Positions 25,831-33,722 of a DNA stretch of 37,542 nt are shown here, in pieces. A program made the position numbers and the translations under genes. A model generated the notes under the pieces. It was not told where the DNA came from and did not search any database. It saw only the letters and a list, made by a program, of their open reading frames with translations. The DNA comes from a virus, in the IMG/VR virus record IMGVR_UViG_3300025430_000053, positions 1 through 37,542 of that record, one strand, 5' to 3'. Within the stretch, counting starts at the first letter, position 1, and every line of letters starts with the position of its first letter.

Positions 25831-26808
25831 TTAACCTTTATTTGCACGATCATACGACGCATATGCGCGGATCATTTTGTTTCGTTTTTCTACATCATCC
25901 CATGCGCCAGCGTCTTTAATTGCTTGTACGCGGTCACGACTTAACGTGATGGTTCCAGGTTTTGCGCTAGTAGTGCTAGCGGTACGCCCTGATGTGGATG
26001 TATTTGCTCGTTTCACAGAGCCTCCTTTGGAAGTGTATCTGTGTGGCAAACGATTTTGTAGGCGACTGTCTAGCTCATCCCAATACTCAGGATCACTTGG
26101 ATCCCAACCATCAGCTGCTAGTTCTTGGTCAATTACTTTGGCAATTCTACTATCTGTATCTCGAGCTTGTGGGTCATACCAAGAGTTCTTTTTAAGCCAT
26201 TTTGTGGCGTTTTGTTGAACTTCGGTTGTAATCGGGTTTGGCACGTTTTGTTTTGGTGCTTTGGCCTGCTCGACTTGTTGTTTTTTATAATACTGAACTT
26301 GTTGCAGACGTTGTTTAGCGTCTGTTAACTGTTCTAGGTATTCCATTTGAGCGTTTACATCACCAGCTTGCGCGGCTTGTACCATCTTCATTTTAGCGTA
26401 TTCAACACGGGTAGCTTCGTCTTCAATAGACTTGTCTAACTGTGCAAATTGATAAGATACCGCAGTACTTTCTACTTTAGCCAGGCGTTCTGCCAGTTCT
26501 GCATTACGGCGCTCAAGTGCTGTAATCTTGTTCTTTGCTGATATTTCACGTTGCTTCTTTAGCTCTTTTTTGAGCTTACGTTCTTCTCTGCGAGCCTCAC
26601 GAATTGCTTCACGCTCTTCGTCGTTTTCACCCTCTTCAGCGGCTTCGTCGTCTTCACGCTCTTCTTCGCTTCGAGTGTCTTCTTCTTTTTCTTCTACATG
26701 ACCACCTTCTTCGTGGTCTTCAATCTCTTCTGGCAGCTCTACTTTAGCTACCAAAGAGCCGTCTTCCAATTCTTTCATTGGAACGTGTTCTTCGTCTTTC
26801 TTTGCCAT
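25831..26808 (-). CDS. Capsid scaffold protein (325 aa)
   Basis: The N-terminal 75 residues are extremely acidic. They are followed by a strongly charged coiled coil (about 65-190: EERKLKKELKKQREISAKNK, then leucine-spaced helices) and a C-terminal part with WLKKNSWYDPQARDTDSRI and a basic end (LPHRYTSKGGSVKRANTS). An acidic N-terminus, a long helix and a basic C-terminus that binds the coat are the hallmarks of P22/T7-type scaffolds. Location between portal and capsid genes agrees. The WYDP...D region followed by a helix is common in podophage scaffolds. Confidence 0.82.
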   Translation of the reverse strand: MAKKDEEHVPMKELEDGSLVAKVELPEEIEDHEEGGHVEEKEEDTRSEEEREDDEAAEEGENDEEREAIREARREERKLKKELKKQREISAKNKITALERRNAELAERLAKVESTAVSYQFAQLDKSIEDEATRVEYAKMKMVQAAQAGDVNAQMEYLEQLTDAKQRLQQVQYYKKQQVEQAKAPKQNVPNPITTEVQQNATKWLKKNSWYDPQARDTDSRIAKVIDQELAADGWDPSDPEYWDELDSRLQNRLPHRYTSKGGSVKRANTSTSGRTASTTSAKPGTITLSRDRVQAIKDAGAWDDVEKRNKMIRAYASYDRANKG

Positions 26809-26829
26809 TCTCTACTTTCTACAAAGTTA

Positions 26830-27267
26830 TTAGTCTACAAACGCTTTCATTTTTTGTGCTGCCTCGAATGTTTTGATTCGAGATATGACTTCACGGGCTT
26901 GCAGTGTAATAAACACCACTGGGGCACCTTCGTCGTCAGGTTGCACAACAAAACGATCACCGCCGTACTTGATAGTGCGAACTAAATCGCCAACATTACA
27001 CCAAGGGCCTTCTGGCCATGGGGTTAAATCGTCTGGGCTCTTATATGCTAAGGGACCAATGCCACGTACTTTAGCTACTGTTTCGTTAAACTTGAGAGTT
27101 TGTCTGGTTTCTTCTACCAAGAAGATACCGCCTTTACTTGTTAGCTTTTCACGGCGCAATTGCACCAATACTCGGTCTCCAAGAATTTCTACACCAGGAT
27201 CTACATCGGGAAAACACTCTGCTTCTGTTCGTGTATCCGGTTCGTCCTTTTCTTTAATATCAATCAC
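26830..27267 (-). CDS. GroES-like phage co-chaperonin (145 aa)
   Basis: Residues 28-130 follow the Cpn10 fold pattern: ILGDRVLVQLRREKL, then the mobile loop with TSKGGIFLVEE, then the strands ETVAKVRGIGP and a late VGDLVRTIKYGGDRFVV. The GGIFL tripeptide region matches the GGIVL of GroES that docks on GroEL, so it probably binds the host chaperonin and helps capsid folding, as T4 gp31 does. The start is GTG at 27267 behind AAAGGG. An extra acidic N-terminus of about 25 residues and a loop near 75-92 differ from bacterial GroES. Confidence 0.85.
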   Translation of the reverse strand: MIDIKEKDEPDTRTEAECFPDVDPGVEILGDRVLVQLRREKLTSKGGIFLVEETRQTLKFNETVAKVRGIGPLAYKSPDDLTPWPEGPWCNVGDLVRTIKYGGDRFVVQPDDEGAPVVFITLQAREVISRIKTFEAAQKMKAFVD

Positions 27268-27291
27268 CGTACGGTAATCCCTTTCTGAATC

Positions 27292-27486
27292 TTACGATTC
27301 TTCGTCGTCGTTTTCTGTCAAAATTTCGTCTATAATATCTAAAGTTAACTGCAAACCTTGGATAATACCAACGTGTTGCTTATAATCATCAAACGAGTTG
27401 ATGTTAGAACCCGCGGTGACAGCTTCCGCTTGATTTTCTATCTCAGTCCTTACGCGACCGATAATTTCACTGATAAAGTCCTTCAT
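27292..27486 (-). CDS. Small acidic helical head-module protein (64 aa)
   Basis: The protein starts MKDFISEIIGRVRTEIE and contains INSFDDYKQHVGIIQGL, then acidic helices ending NDDEES. The pattern with DYK..VG.I.GL is common in small proteins encoded between portal and capsid in many phages. Its function is unknown. The start chosen is ATG 27486, because a longer frame would need TTG at 27525. The ATG overlaps the end of a promoter-like motif, and no strong ribosome-binding site is present. Confidence 0.68.
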   Translation of the reverse strand: MKDFISEIIGRVRTEIENQAEAVTAGSNINSFDDYKQHVGIIQGLQLTLDIIDEILTENDDEES

Positions 27487-27502
27487 ATTCTTACTAATAC
27501 GC
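27480..27502 (-). promoter_or_regulatory. T7-type phage promoter candidate 6, overlapping a start codon
   Basis: The minus strand reads GCGTATTAGTAAGAATA then TGAAGG. The last A and the next TG form the ATG of the 64-aa gene, so a transcript starting at the predicted +1 would lose the first base of this start codon. It may serve the GroES and scaffold genes instead. Confidence 0.45.
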
Positions 27503-27505
27503 TGT

Positions 27506-27521
27506 GGCGGATAAATCCGCC
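27506..27521 (-). other. Stem-loop upstream of the small acidic gene
   Basis: GGCGGAT and ATCCGCC form a perfect 7-bp stem around two bases. It lies between the 75-aa gene and a promoter-like motif. With no U-run following, it resembles an RNA-processing hairpin (T7 late regions place RNase III sites in such gaps) more than a terminator. Confidence 0.55.
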
Positions 27522-27528
27522 CCAAAGA

Positions 27529-27756
27529 TTAATAAAAATTGCCGCCGCCGATTTCGTTGAGGTTTTTATCTGGTCCAACTTTTGGTGACTTAGCCATCTT
27601 GTTTTGATTCAAAACGGCGTTGTTAGCACGTTTGGAGCCAGAAGCGCCTTTGTCAATAGTTGTTTCGCCAGGGCCACCAGCGTAGCCAGGAGTGCCGGTC
27701 ATCTTGTAGGTCTTTTTGAAACCTAACTCGCCGCCGTTTTGTTTTTTAGTTGCCAT
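27529..27756 (-). CDS. Small basic Gly/Lys-rich protein (75 aa)
   Basis: A small basic protein starting MATKKQNGGELGFKKTYKM with Gly/Pro-rich middle and end (GTPGYAGGPGETT, NLNEIGGGNFY). It starts at ATG 27756, overlapping the portal stop (TAATG), with GAAGGAC upstream inside the portal gene. No family is recognised. Position suggests a head or connector accessory protein. Confidence 0.68.
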   Translation of the reverse strand: MATKKQNGGELGFKKTYKMTGTPGYAGGPGETTIDKGASGSKRANNAVLNQNKMAKSPKVGPDKNLNEIGGGNFY

Positions 27757-30662
27757 TATTGTCCTTCAGTAGGTGTTTGTGGTTGTGCTGCTTGTTGTTG
27801 CTGCATTTGGTCCATTTGTTGAGCATGTTGTTCTTGGGCTTGTTGCAAACCCTGTTGATGCTGCTGGTCCTGTTGCTGCAACTCCATTTGGTGTTGCTGA
27901 TCTGCTTGTGCCAGACCTTGTTGATGCTGTTGTTGAGCCTGTTGGGCTTCAATTTGTTGTTGAACTTGATTTGCTTGTTGCTCAAACGCTTGTTGTTGGA
28001 TTGCTAAGCCATGCTGACGAATGTCTTGGTTAGATGCTTGGATAGCTTCCATTGCAGATTGGTCTTGTTCGGCTTCAAGTTGAGTTTGGAGCTGATCCAT
28101 TGCTGCGCCAGCGGTAATAGTAGCAATACGCTCTTTTGCCGCGTTGTTGATGTTAGCCATAGCAATATCAGTTGCATTGCGTTGGTTATCAATGCTTGTT
28201 TGGGTGCTATATTTAGCTTGAAGCTCTTGAACTTTTTGCTGCAACTCAGCAATTTTAACTTGATAGTCTTGTTGCATAGCTTGAGTATCAAGCTGCATCT
28301 TAGACTGGGCTTCTTGCATTTTACGTTGTGTCTCAGCTGTCTGAGTCTTAACAATTGCCGCAGCGGTTGGGTCAGACATAAGAGCTGTTTGCTGTTGTTG
28401 CTGTTGAGCTTGGGCAACTTTTTGGGCTAGACCTTGAATTTGTTGTAAGAATGGTCCAATAGTTTGCTGTGCATCTTGGCCAACCATTTGTGATGCCATT
28501 GCCAAGGCTTGTTGTGCTTCTTGGTCTAGTGGCGCTTCTTGATGCAACTTAAGGATGTCTTCACCACCAGCAGCATGCGCAACATAGCCACGCATAGATT
28601 GTAAATAGTGCAGTGTTAAGTGCTGCTTGATATGCTCAAGTGCATGAGGAGCAAACACTGGTCCAATTAATGGGTTACCACCGTACGCAGGATTCATTGC
28701 ATACTCTAAGTGAATCTTAAGGTGGGCAATATGGTCCTGGTCGGGGTAGGCAGCAGCGGGTCGTCCCATCGTCATAGAGACATTCTCTAAGGCCGGATTG
28801 GATTCGTTGGCGCCTTGTGGGTTTGGCAATACTTCTTCCATTTCCGGAACTTTTAATTGCTTGAGTACACGCTTATATACTGCGCGCATATCAAACATTC
28901 CTGGAGGCGCAGAGCCCGCCATTTGTAACAGTGCTTGATTCTGAGCAAGACGTTGTGTCTCAGAAAAAATGTTGGGATCGGATACTGGACGAACGTCTGA
29001 GTTGTATGCAAAGTCACGTACTTCAATCTCAGTGCCAGACTGGTTGTCCATATCTTGCAAGTACCAATGATTGATACGGGAAATAATGGCCAGTGATTTT
29101 TCTTGGCTGCGATGCAGGCGAGCGTGAATACTAGAGAATACTTTAGCGCCCTGCTCAATCAGAGCTTGGGTTGTGCCCACTGGCATCTGACTGTTAGCGT
29201 CAGCAATCTTTTCTTCTGCGGTAGTAACCACGCCTTTAGCTGCTTGAGTTAACCAACCTAGTAAATCAAACAATACGCTAGATGGTGGATTGAATGGCAT
29301 TGGCATGGCGATCTGACGAATGTCAGTTACACCGGCGCCAGCTTCTACTTCAATTACTTGGGTAGGTTCAATTCGATCAGACTGTCCAGACACGCGTCCA
29401 GTTTTGAGCTTAAGCATTGTCTGAGAGTTGTTGATATGAGCAGCATCAAGCAGAGCACGTAAAGCACCAGTGAGAGCAGCAGACAAGCCGCCAATAAGAT
29501 GGGGGAGACCAATAGCATAAGCACCACGCCAAGGGATGAATTTAAACTCAACCATCCAGTCCAGTTTTTCGCGCTTCTCATCGTTTGCATCCCAGTTGCG
29601 GTAGAGTGATAATACTTTGCTTGTTGATTCGTCAATAGTCAGAATGTATGGGGCGCGTTTACCTTCGGTCTCTGGATCTTCATCCAGTCGCATAAAGCAA
29701 GTAATCTCATAAACTCTACGTAATTCGTCAATATTTTTTGAAGGCATATCAATACCCTCAATTTTATCGTTTGCTGCTTTACTACGTGTTTGGTCGTTTA
29801 GCGGCGCGTCAGATGTATAATCTAAATTATCTAAGTCACGGTACAAACCAGCATCAATACGTTTTAGGTACTCATCGCCAGTAATGTCTTGTTGCTCAGT
29901 AACACGCTGCGCTGTGTAAAAGTTGGTTGATGCGTAAGGTAGGATGATGTTGTCAATTGGTACCCACTCGCACGTTGGGCGAGCTTGCTCATCATCATAC
30001 ATCCACTTGAGGTACTGTGAACCACCAAGTGGCAACTGAGTAAACAGTTGTTCCATCTCATCGCGGAACTCAGGAACTTGCTGTGTTAACTGCCAGTTAA
30101 GGAAGTCTACTTTTCGTTCAGCAACTTCTTCTTTTGCTTTGTCGTCGTTTCCTTTGATGTTGGATTTGACGATGCCGTCTGACGGTAATAGCTCTTTGGA
30201 CGCAGAGGCTGCGAAGTCAACGCAAGCCTCGGCCATGACGGGATGAACAACTTTAGAAGCGCCGTCGAAAGTAGCACCACCAGGAGCGTCCTTACCAAGG
30301 CCGGTCCTACGAAGTCCCTCTTCATATTGTTTGTCTCGTTGTTTACGAGCTTCTTTATCTACGTCAATGTAGTCCAGATACTCATTTGCTAAAGTGTCTA
30401 ATGTTCCTTCATCAAACTCTTCTGCAAGGTTTGCATAAAACTCTGGATTCTTAAGTGGGCTTGATTTTTCTACGTAGTTTACCACCACGGAACCATCATC
30501 AAGCTCAATGACTTCTTGCTCTACTTCGTCTGAATCTAATCCAAGTATGTCTTCATACTCTTCCATGTCAGCGTCTTGCTGCTTTGCGTCCTTGACTTCG
30601 CTTTCGCGATCAAGGCCAGGCAAATTGCCGCCAGCTTGGATGGGAAATTGTGGTTGTGCCAT
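27756..30662 (-). CDS. Portal protein (P22-like, long form, 968 aa)
   Basis: The dodecameric portal through which DNA is packaged. An acidic N-terminus (1-80) precedes a core with KVVHPVMAEACVDFAASASKE (about 130-150), QLPLGGSQYLKWMYDD (about 215-230) and the helical stem region LLGWLTQAAKGVVTTAEEKI...ANSQMPVGTTQALIEQG (about 460-500), typical of podophage portals outside the T7 group. The last 225 residues are a Gln-rich helical tail (repeats of QQQ and HQQGL), like the long barrel of P22 portal. At 968 residues it exceeds P22 (725) and T7 (about 535). No strong Shine-Dalgarno precedes ATG 30662, but a promoter candidate lies about 40 bases upstream. Confidence 0.87.
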   Translation of the reverse strand: MAQPQFPIQAGGNLPGLDRESEVKDAKQQDADMEEYEDILGLDSDEVEQEVIELDDGSVVVNYVEKSSPLKNPEFYANLAEEFDEGTLDTLANEYLDYIDVDKEARKQRDKQYEEGLRRTGLGKDAPGGATFDGASKVVHPVMAEACVDFAASASKELLPSDGIVKSNIKGNDDKAKEEVAERKVDFLNWQLTQQVPEFRDEMEQLFTQLPLGGSQYLKWMYDDEQARPTCEWVPIDNIILPYASTNFYTAQRVTEQQDITGDEYLKRIDAGLYRDLDNLDYTSDAPLNDQTRSKAANDKIEGIDMPSKNIDELRRVYEITCFMRLDEDPETEGKRAPYILTIDESTSKVLSLYRNWDANDEKREKLDWMVEFKFIPWRGAYAIGLPHLIGGLSAALTGALRALLDAAHINNSQTMLKLKTGRVSGQSDRIEPTQVIEVEAGAGVTDIRQIAMPMPFNPPSSVLFDLLGWLTQAAKGVVTTAEEKIADANSQMPVGTTQALIEQGAKVFSSIHARLHRSQEKSLAIISRINHWYLQDMDNQSGTEIEVRDFAYNSDVRPVSDPNIFSETQRLAQNQALLQMAGSAPPGMFDMRAVYKRVLKQLKVPEMEEVLPNPQGANESNPALENVSMTMGRPAAAYPDQDHIAHLKIHLEYAMNPAYGGNPLIGPVFAPHALEHIKQHLTLHYLQSMRGYVAHAAGGEDILKLHQEAPLDQEAQQALAMASQMVGQDAQQTIGPFLQQIQGLAQKVAQAQQQQQQTALMSDPTAAAIVKTQTAETQRKMQEAQSKMQLDTQAMQQDYQVKIAELQQKVQELQAKYSTQTSIDNQRNATDIAMANINNAAKERIATITAGAAMDQLQTQLEAEQDQSAMEAIQASNQDIRQHGLAIQQQAFEQQANQVQQQIEAQQAQQQHQQGLAQADQQHQMELQQQDQQHQQGLQQAQEQHAQQMDQMQQQQAAQPQTPTEGQ

Positions 30663-30698
30663 AGATTATTTTATTTGGAATTTGGTGGGCGGGGAATC

Positions 30699-30721
30699 AG
30701 CCCTTATTTTAACTAATACGC
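30699..30721 (-). promoter_or_regulatory. T7-type phage promoter candidate 7
   Basis: The minus strand reads GCGTATTAGTTAAAATA then AGGGCT, with predicted +1 at 30704 (an A rather than G). It lies between the terminase stop and the portal start. Confidence 0.6.
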
Positions 30722-30740
30722 TATTTTAGGCGTATCCGCC

Positions 30741-32186
30741 CTATTGGGCATACGGATTAACAAATCTCTTATTTCTATCATCGTCAGCGTAGTCATAATC
30801 ACGGGCTGGTAGATAGTCTAACTGTAGCCAATTGTCGTCCCTAAGTATCCGTAATGCCTGTGAAAGGGAGTCTACGTAGTCATCATGCCCTCCCATTTCA
30901 GGAAACGAGCAGACTTGGCGTAAAAAACGCTTAGCCCAGTCGGCAAACTCTCCAGGTTTCTTAGGATCTTCTGGAATGAAGATTTTTCCTTTGGCTACCA
31001 AAGGAGCTACGATGTTTAATCGCTGGACTTTGTCTGCCCTGCCCGGATTGTATCCTTGAACGGGTACTCCAGCGCCTCTAAGCTCTTGGATCAGTGAAAT
31101 ACCGGCTGATTTATCTTCCATCAGTATTAAATCCGCTTTTTTACCTTTTCCAAAATCATTATCTGAGCCATAAACAACTTCTTTAAAGTCATTAACTACT
31201 TTACGGCGTAATTCTGGGTAAGACAGGTGTTCATCCCAAGAATCTAACAACATTGCGCATGTACCACCGTCAGTTTGCTCAAACACGCCCCATACTGTGC
31301 ATGCTGTTGGGTCGTTGTGTGTTTTTTCGCTGGTCGCTGGGTCGTAACTGGCAAGAACATACTCTAACACTGGGGTAGGTTTGTCAGCAGGCCACATTTT
31401 AAATTGCTTACGTTTGATAATGCCTGATGACTCGGGGTCAAGAATCTCACCATAGATCTCTTGGCGACCAATGTCGGTGCCATCATACGTCTCTAGCTGT
31501 TTGAAGAACGTTTCTGACAGGTTTTCTCTGTTGTCGAACGATGACGCGTTGACAACGTAGACGTCGCCCCCAACTTTGCCTTCGTTAAGGTCAACGATGA
31601 GCTCGCGTGGCTTGGGGGTGGTGGTGATGATCTGCTGGACACGGGGGATTCTAGGATCCTTAAGTCGCAAAGTGAACTGTACACCATCGTATGCGTCGTC
31701 AAGATAGTCGAAGGCGCACAGCTCGTCAAACCAAGCTCCGTGGTATTGCTTACCACGATATCGTTCTGGTTCGGATGCTGGAATCCCTTGAATGATTGAT
31801 CCGTTGATGAGGGTAATTTCAAAGAGGGACTTGTTGTAATCTCGTATAAGGCTCTTGGGTATGATATTGAGAAGACCGGAGTCTCCTTCGAAGCAAGTTG
31901 CACGAATATCATTAGAGGTTGGGGCGGTGACAAGCCAGCGAGTGTTGTCGTAGGTAGCAGCGCGGATGCCAATCCAATGGCTAGCAGTGTGCGTTTTGCC
32001 AGATCCACGACCGGCAAGCATAAGGAATGTGTCGTACTCTCCATCTTCGGGTTCTCTTTGGTGCGGTAGGGCTTGAACAGCCCATTTAGCTTGCCAAACC
32101 ATGAGGTCTAACATTGGTTTAGGCCAATGCTGCCTGTTCTCCATGAATTTGGTTAGGTATTTTTCTTTTGTTGGGTCTAATGGCAT
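30741..32186 (-). CDS. Terminase large subunit (481 aa)
   Basis: The DNA-packaging motor ATPase and nuclease. The ATPase part shows Walker A GRGSGKT at 59-65, Walker B with catalytic acid in AWFDEL (Asp154, Glu155) and the coupling motif TTTPKP at 188-193. The RNase H-like nuclease part shows SYDPAT (Asp282), LMEDKSAG (355-362) and a final GHDDYVDS with Asp435, Asp436 and Asp439. Length and motifs fit the Terminase_6 type rather than T7 gp19. The start ATG 32186 overlaps the stop of the intein-like gene by 10 bases, and its AGGAGAAGG ribosome-binding site is formed by codons of that gene's last residues. Confidence 0.93.
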   Translation of the reverse strand: MPLDPTKEKYLTKFMENRQHWPKPMLDLMVWQAKWAVQALPHQREPEDGEYDTFLMLAGRGSGKTHTASHWIGIRAATYDNTRWLVTAPTSNDIRATCFEGDSGLLNIIPKSLIRDYNKSLFEITLINGSIIQGIPASEPERYRGKQYHGAWFDELCAFDYLDDAYDGVQFTLRLKDPRIPRVQQIITTTPKPRELIVDLNEGKVGGDVYVVNASSFDNRENLSETFFKQLETYDGTDIGRQEIYGEILDPESSGIIKRKQFKMWPADKPTPVLEYVLASYDPATSEKTHNDPTACTVWGVFEQTDGGTCAMLLDSWDEHLSYPELRRKVVNDFKEVVYGSDNDFGKGKKADLILMEDKSAGISLIQELRGAGVPVQGYNPGRADKVQRLNIVAPLVAKGKIFIPEDPKKPGEFADWAKRFLRQVCSFPEMGGHDDYVDSLSQALRILRDDNWLQLDYLPARDYDYADDDRNKRFVNPYAQ

Positions 32187-33169
32187 GCAATAAATCCTTC
32201 TCCTACGAGAAAGCTTCCATCTGGGCTGTCAGTTTCGATATGTACACAATTTTGTGGCTGGATCTGAACGATCTCATCAACATACCGCCACTGTTGGCGT
32301 ATTTTTAAATTAGGGGATACTTGGTTTTCAATCAAACGTAATCGAGTTTTAATTTCTAGGGAATGCCCCGATTTGTTTGCTTGCTTATACAGTTTTGTTT
32401 TACAACCAAGTGATTCGGCAAGGTACTGAATCTGTTTAGCTTCAAGTTTATTTCGAGTAGTTACCCGAAACCTATCTCGTTTTGCGTTATATTGGCGCGA
32501 CTTTGCGTGAATAATTCCACGAAGCAGTTCCAATCGTTGTTCTTCCGATGCAAGTAGGTAGTTATCCGGAATACTTGTTGGAATGTTTGGCACCAAATGA
32601 GACTTGATGGTTGGCTGGGTAATAAATTTTTGTTGCCCGTTGTGGGTGATTCGTTTTGGAATCAGTTTATACCCAGCATCTTTGAATTTACGATGCACAA
32701 ATTCGTCTGTTCCAGGGGGTGCGTACATGGTATCGTCATACTTTCGATTAAAAAACCAAAAGCCAAACACAAAAGGTGGCACTGGAAGGGTTTGCGTGGG
32801 GAATTTCAGTGGGTCTGCTGTGGGAACTGTGTACTCATGGCGGTTTTCCCTGCCACGAAGCGGTAGTTCTTTAAGTTCTTCCAATGATTTGATAGCTATT
32901 GGGCGTGAAAACTTACGCTGGCCTTTGTATTGGTTTACCCGTTTTCTGTATTTTTCGTTTTCTACAGGTAAACAAAGGTTTAAGTCGCCTTTGATAGACA
33001 ACCCATCGTCAAAGTAAACTGCATAGCAATTATCAGAACGGTATTTTTGAACGAGTTTAACCCGAGCAGGTTTCCCATGTCGGTCAAAAACTATATCACT
33101 TTCAGTTATATGTTCGGCTATTTTCCAATAGTCAAGGGTTAACACCCTTTGTGTTGCTAGTATCGCCAT
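32177..33169 (-). CDS. Free-standing intein-like Hint protein with degenerate homing endonuclease region
   Basis: The 330-residue protein resembles an intein without exteins. An N-terminal Hint-like part (1-75) reads TQRVLTLDYWKIAEHI, then DIVFDRHGKPARVKLVQKY. The middle (about 130-270) has two LAGLIDADG-like regions, VFGFWFFNRKYDD and LELLRGIIHAKSRQYN, in which the metal-binding aspartates are not apparent. The C-terminal splice-type block reads CVHIETDSPDGSFLVGEGFIACH and ends on the penultimate His, without the final Asn. The block A Cys/Ser also seems absent (Ala-Thr). Splicing and cutting therefore look impaired. It overlaps the upstream gene by 38 bases and the terminase by 10. Confidence 0.75.
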   Translation of the reverse strand: MAILATQRVLTLDYWKIAEHITESDIVFDRHGKPARVKLVQKYRSDNCYAVYFDDGLSIKGDLNLCLPVENEKYRKRVNQYKGQRKFSRPIAIKSLEELKELPLRGRENRHEYTVPTADPLKFPTQTLPVPPFVFGFWFFNRKYDDTMYAPPGTDEFVHRKFKDAGYKLIPKRITHNGQQKFITQPTIKSHLVPNIPTSIPDNYLLASEEQRLELLRGIIHAKSRQYNAKRDRFRVTTRNKLEAKQIQYLAESLGCKTKLYKQANKSGHSLEIKTRLRLIENQVSPNLKIRQQWRYVDEIVQIQPQNCVHIETDSPDGSFLVGEGFIACH

Positions 33170-33449
33170 AAAAGTTTTGTAAGACCCAGTTGTCTAGCCA
33201 GCGCCCTAACAGCGCTCGAATTCGTATCTGAACTTGATGCGGTAATCTACGGATATCCATCACGTCTGACGTGCCCGATGTTATTTTTAATCGGAACTGC
33301 AGGTACTTGCTGGTTTCTCTATCCAATACGGATTTAGGCATGTCTACCTGGTCTAAGTTATAAAGATCGCAGACAAGCAATCTAAAGCCTTGGAATTCGC
33401 CTTCGCTGTTTTCCAGTGCCCCTTGGATTTGGTAAACGTACTTGTTCAT
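33132..33449 (-). CDS. Unknown first gene of the late region (105 aa), possible small terminase position
   Basis: The preferred start is ATG 33449. A further in-frame ATG at 33467 would give six more residues and lies inside the promoter-like motif. The product MNKYVYQIQGALENSEGEF... has a strand-rich first half and a basic helical second half (RLPHQVQIRIRALLGRWLDN). The place just before the Hint and terminase genes is where small terminase subunits usually lie, but I see no DNA-binding helix-turn-helix, so that role is only suggested by order. No strong ribosome-binding site is present. Confidence 0.6.
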   Translation of the reverse strand: MNKYVYQIQGALENSEGEFQGFRLLVCDLYNLDQVDMPKSVLDRETSKYLQFRLKITSGTSDVMDIRRLPHQVQIRIRALLGRWLDNWVLQNFYGDTSNTKGVNP

Positions 33450-33465
33450 ATGTTTACTAATACGC
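33443..33465 (-). promoter_or_regulatory. T7-type phage promoter candidate 8, overlapping a start codon
   Basis: The minus strand reads GCGTATTAGTAAACATA then TGAACA. As at 27480-27502, the last A plus TG form the next gene's ATG. It is the first copy met when entering the late region from the control region. Confidence 0.5.
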
Positions 33466-33496
33466 ATATATGGCCGTTTCGTACCTTATTACAAAA

Positions 33497-33514
33497 AGTT
33501 ATATTGATATAACT
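33497..33514. promoter_or_regulatory. 18-bp palindrome, operator-like
   Basis: AGTTATAT and ATATAACT form a perfect inverted repeat around TG, 48 bases upstream of the first late gene start. It is a plausible protein-binding site. No partner copy was seen elsewhere. Confidence 0.55.
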
Positions 33515-33525
33515 AAAAGTAGTCA

Positions 33526-33722
33526 TTGACACACTTGACACACTTGCCAGTGGATTTTGACACCTACCCCTCCACGCTATTTATTATTTTTTTTAAAAAA
33601 ATTAAAAAAATGAAAAGAAGTGTGTCAAGTGTGTCAATCGCTTGTAAGTCCTTGATTTATAAGGGACCCCCTAAAAAGAAGTGTGTCAATTTACTGGCAA
33701 ATTTGACAGTCTTGACACACTT
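33526..33722. repeat. Iteron-like array of TTGACACACTT with A/T-rich centre
   Basis: Six exact copies of an 11-bp element occur. Two are forward and overlapping (33526-33536, 33535-33545), three are inverted (33618-33628, 33627-33637, 33679-33689) and one is forward (33712-33722). There are two partial copies near 33557 and 33703. Between the first two groups lies an A/T-rich tract (33580-33616). TTGCCAGT (33544-33551) and ACTGGCAA (33693-33700) form an additional inverted pair. The arrangement matches replication origins with initiator iterons plus an unwinding tract, or a multi-operator repressor region. Confidence 0.8.

Noticed and set aside
27487-27525. TTG start extending the 64-aa gene
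   Set aside because: The extension would translate the hairpin and promoter-like motif. The ATG at 27486 begins the family-like sequence.
32170-32210. Programmed frameshift that fuses the Hint protein to the terminase
   Set aside because: No slippery heptamer was seen, and the terminase has its own strong ribosome-binding site and ATG.
3072-33465. Reading the motif on the plus strand as TAATACG T7 promoters
   Set aside because: The plus-strand reading shares TAATACG with T7, but it would fire antisense into the ends of late genes and lacks a consistent start region. The minus reading has TA-purine at the right place in most copies.
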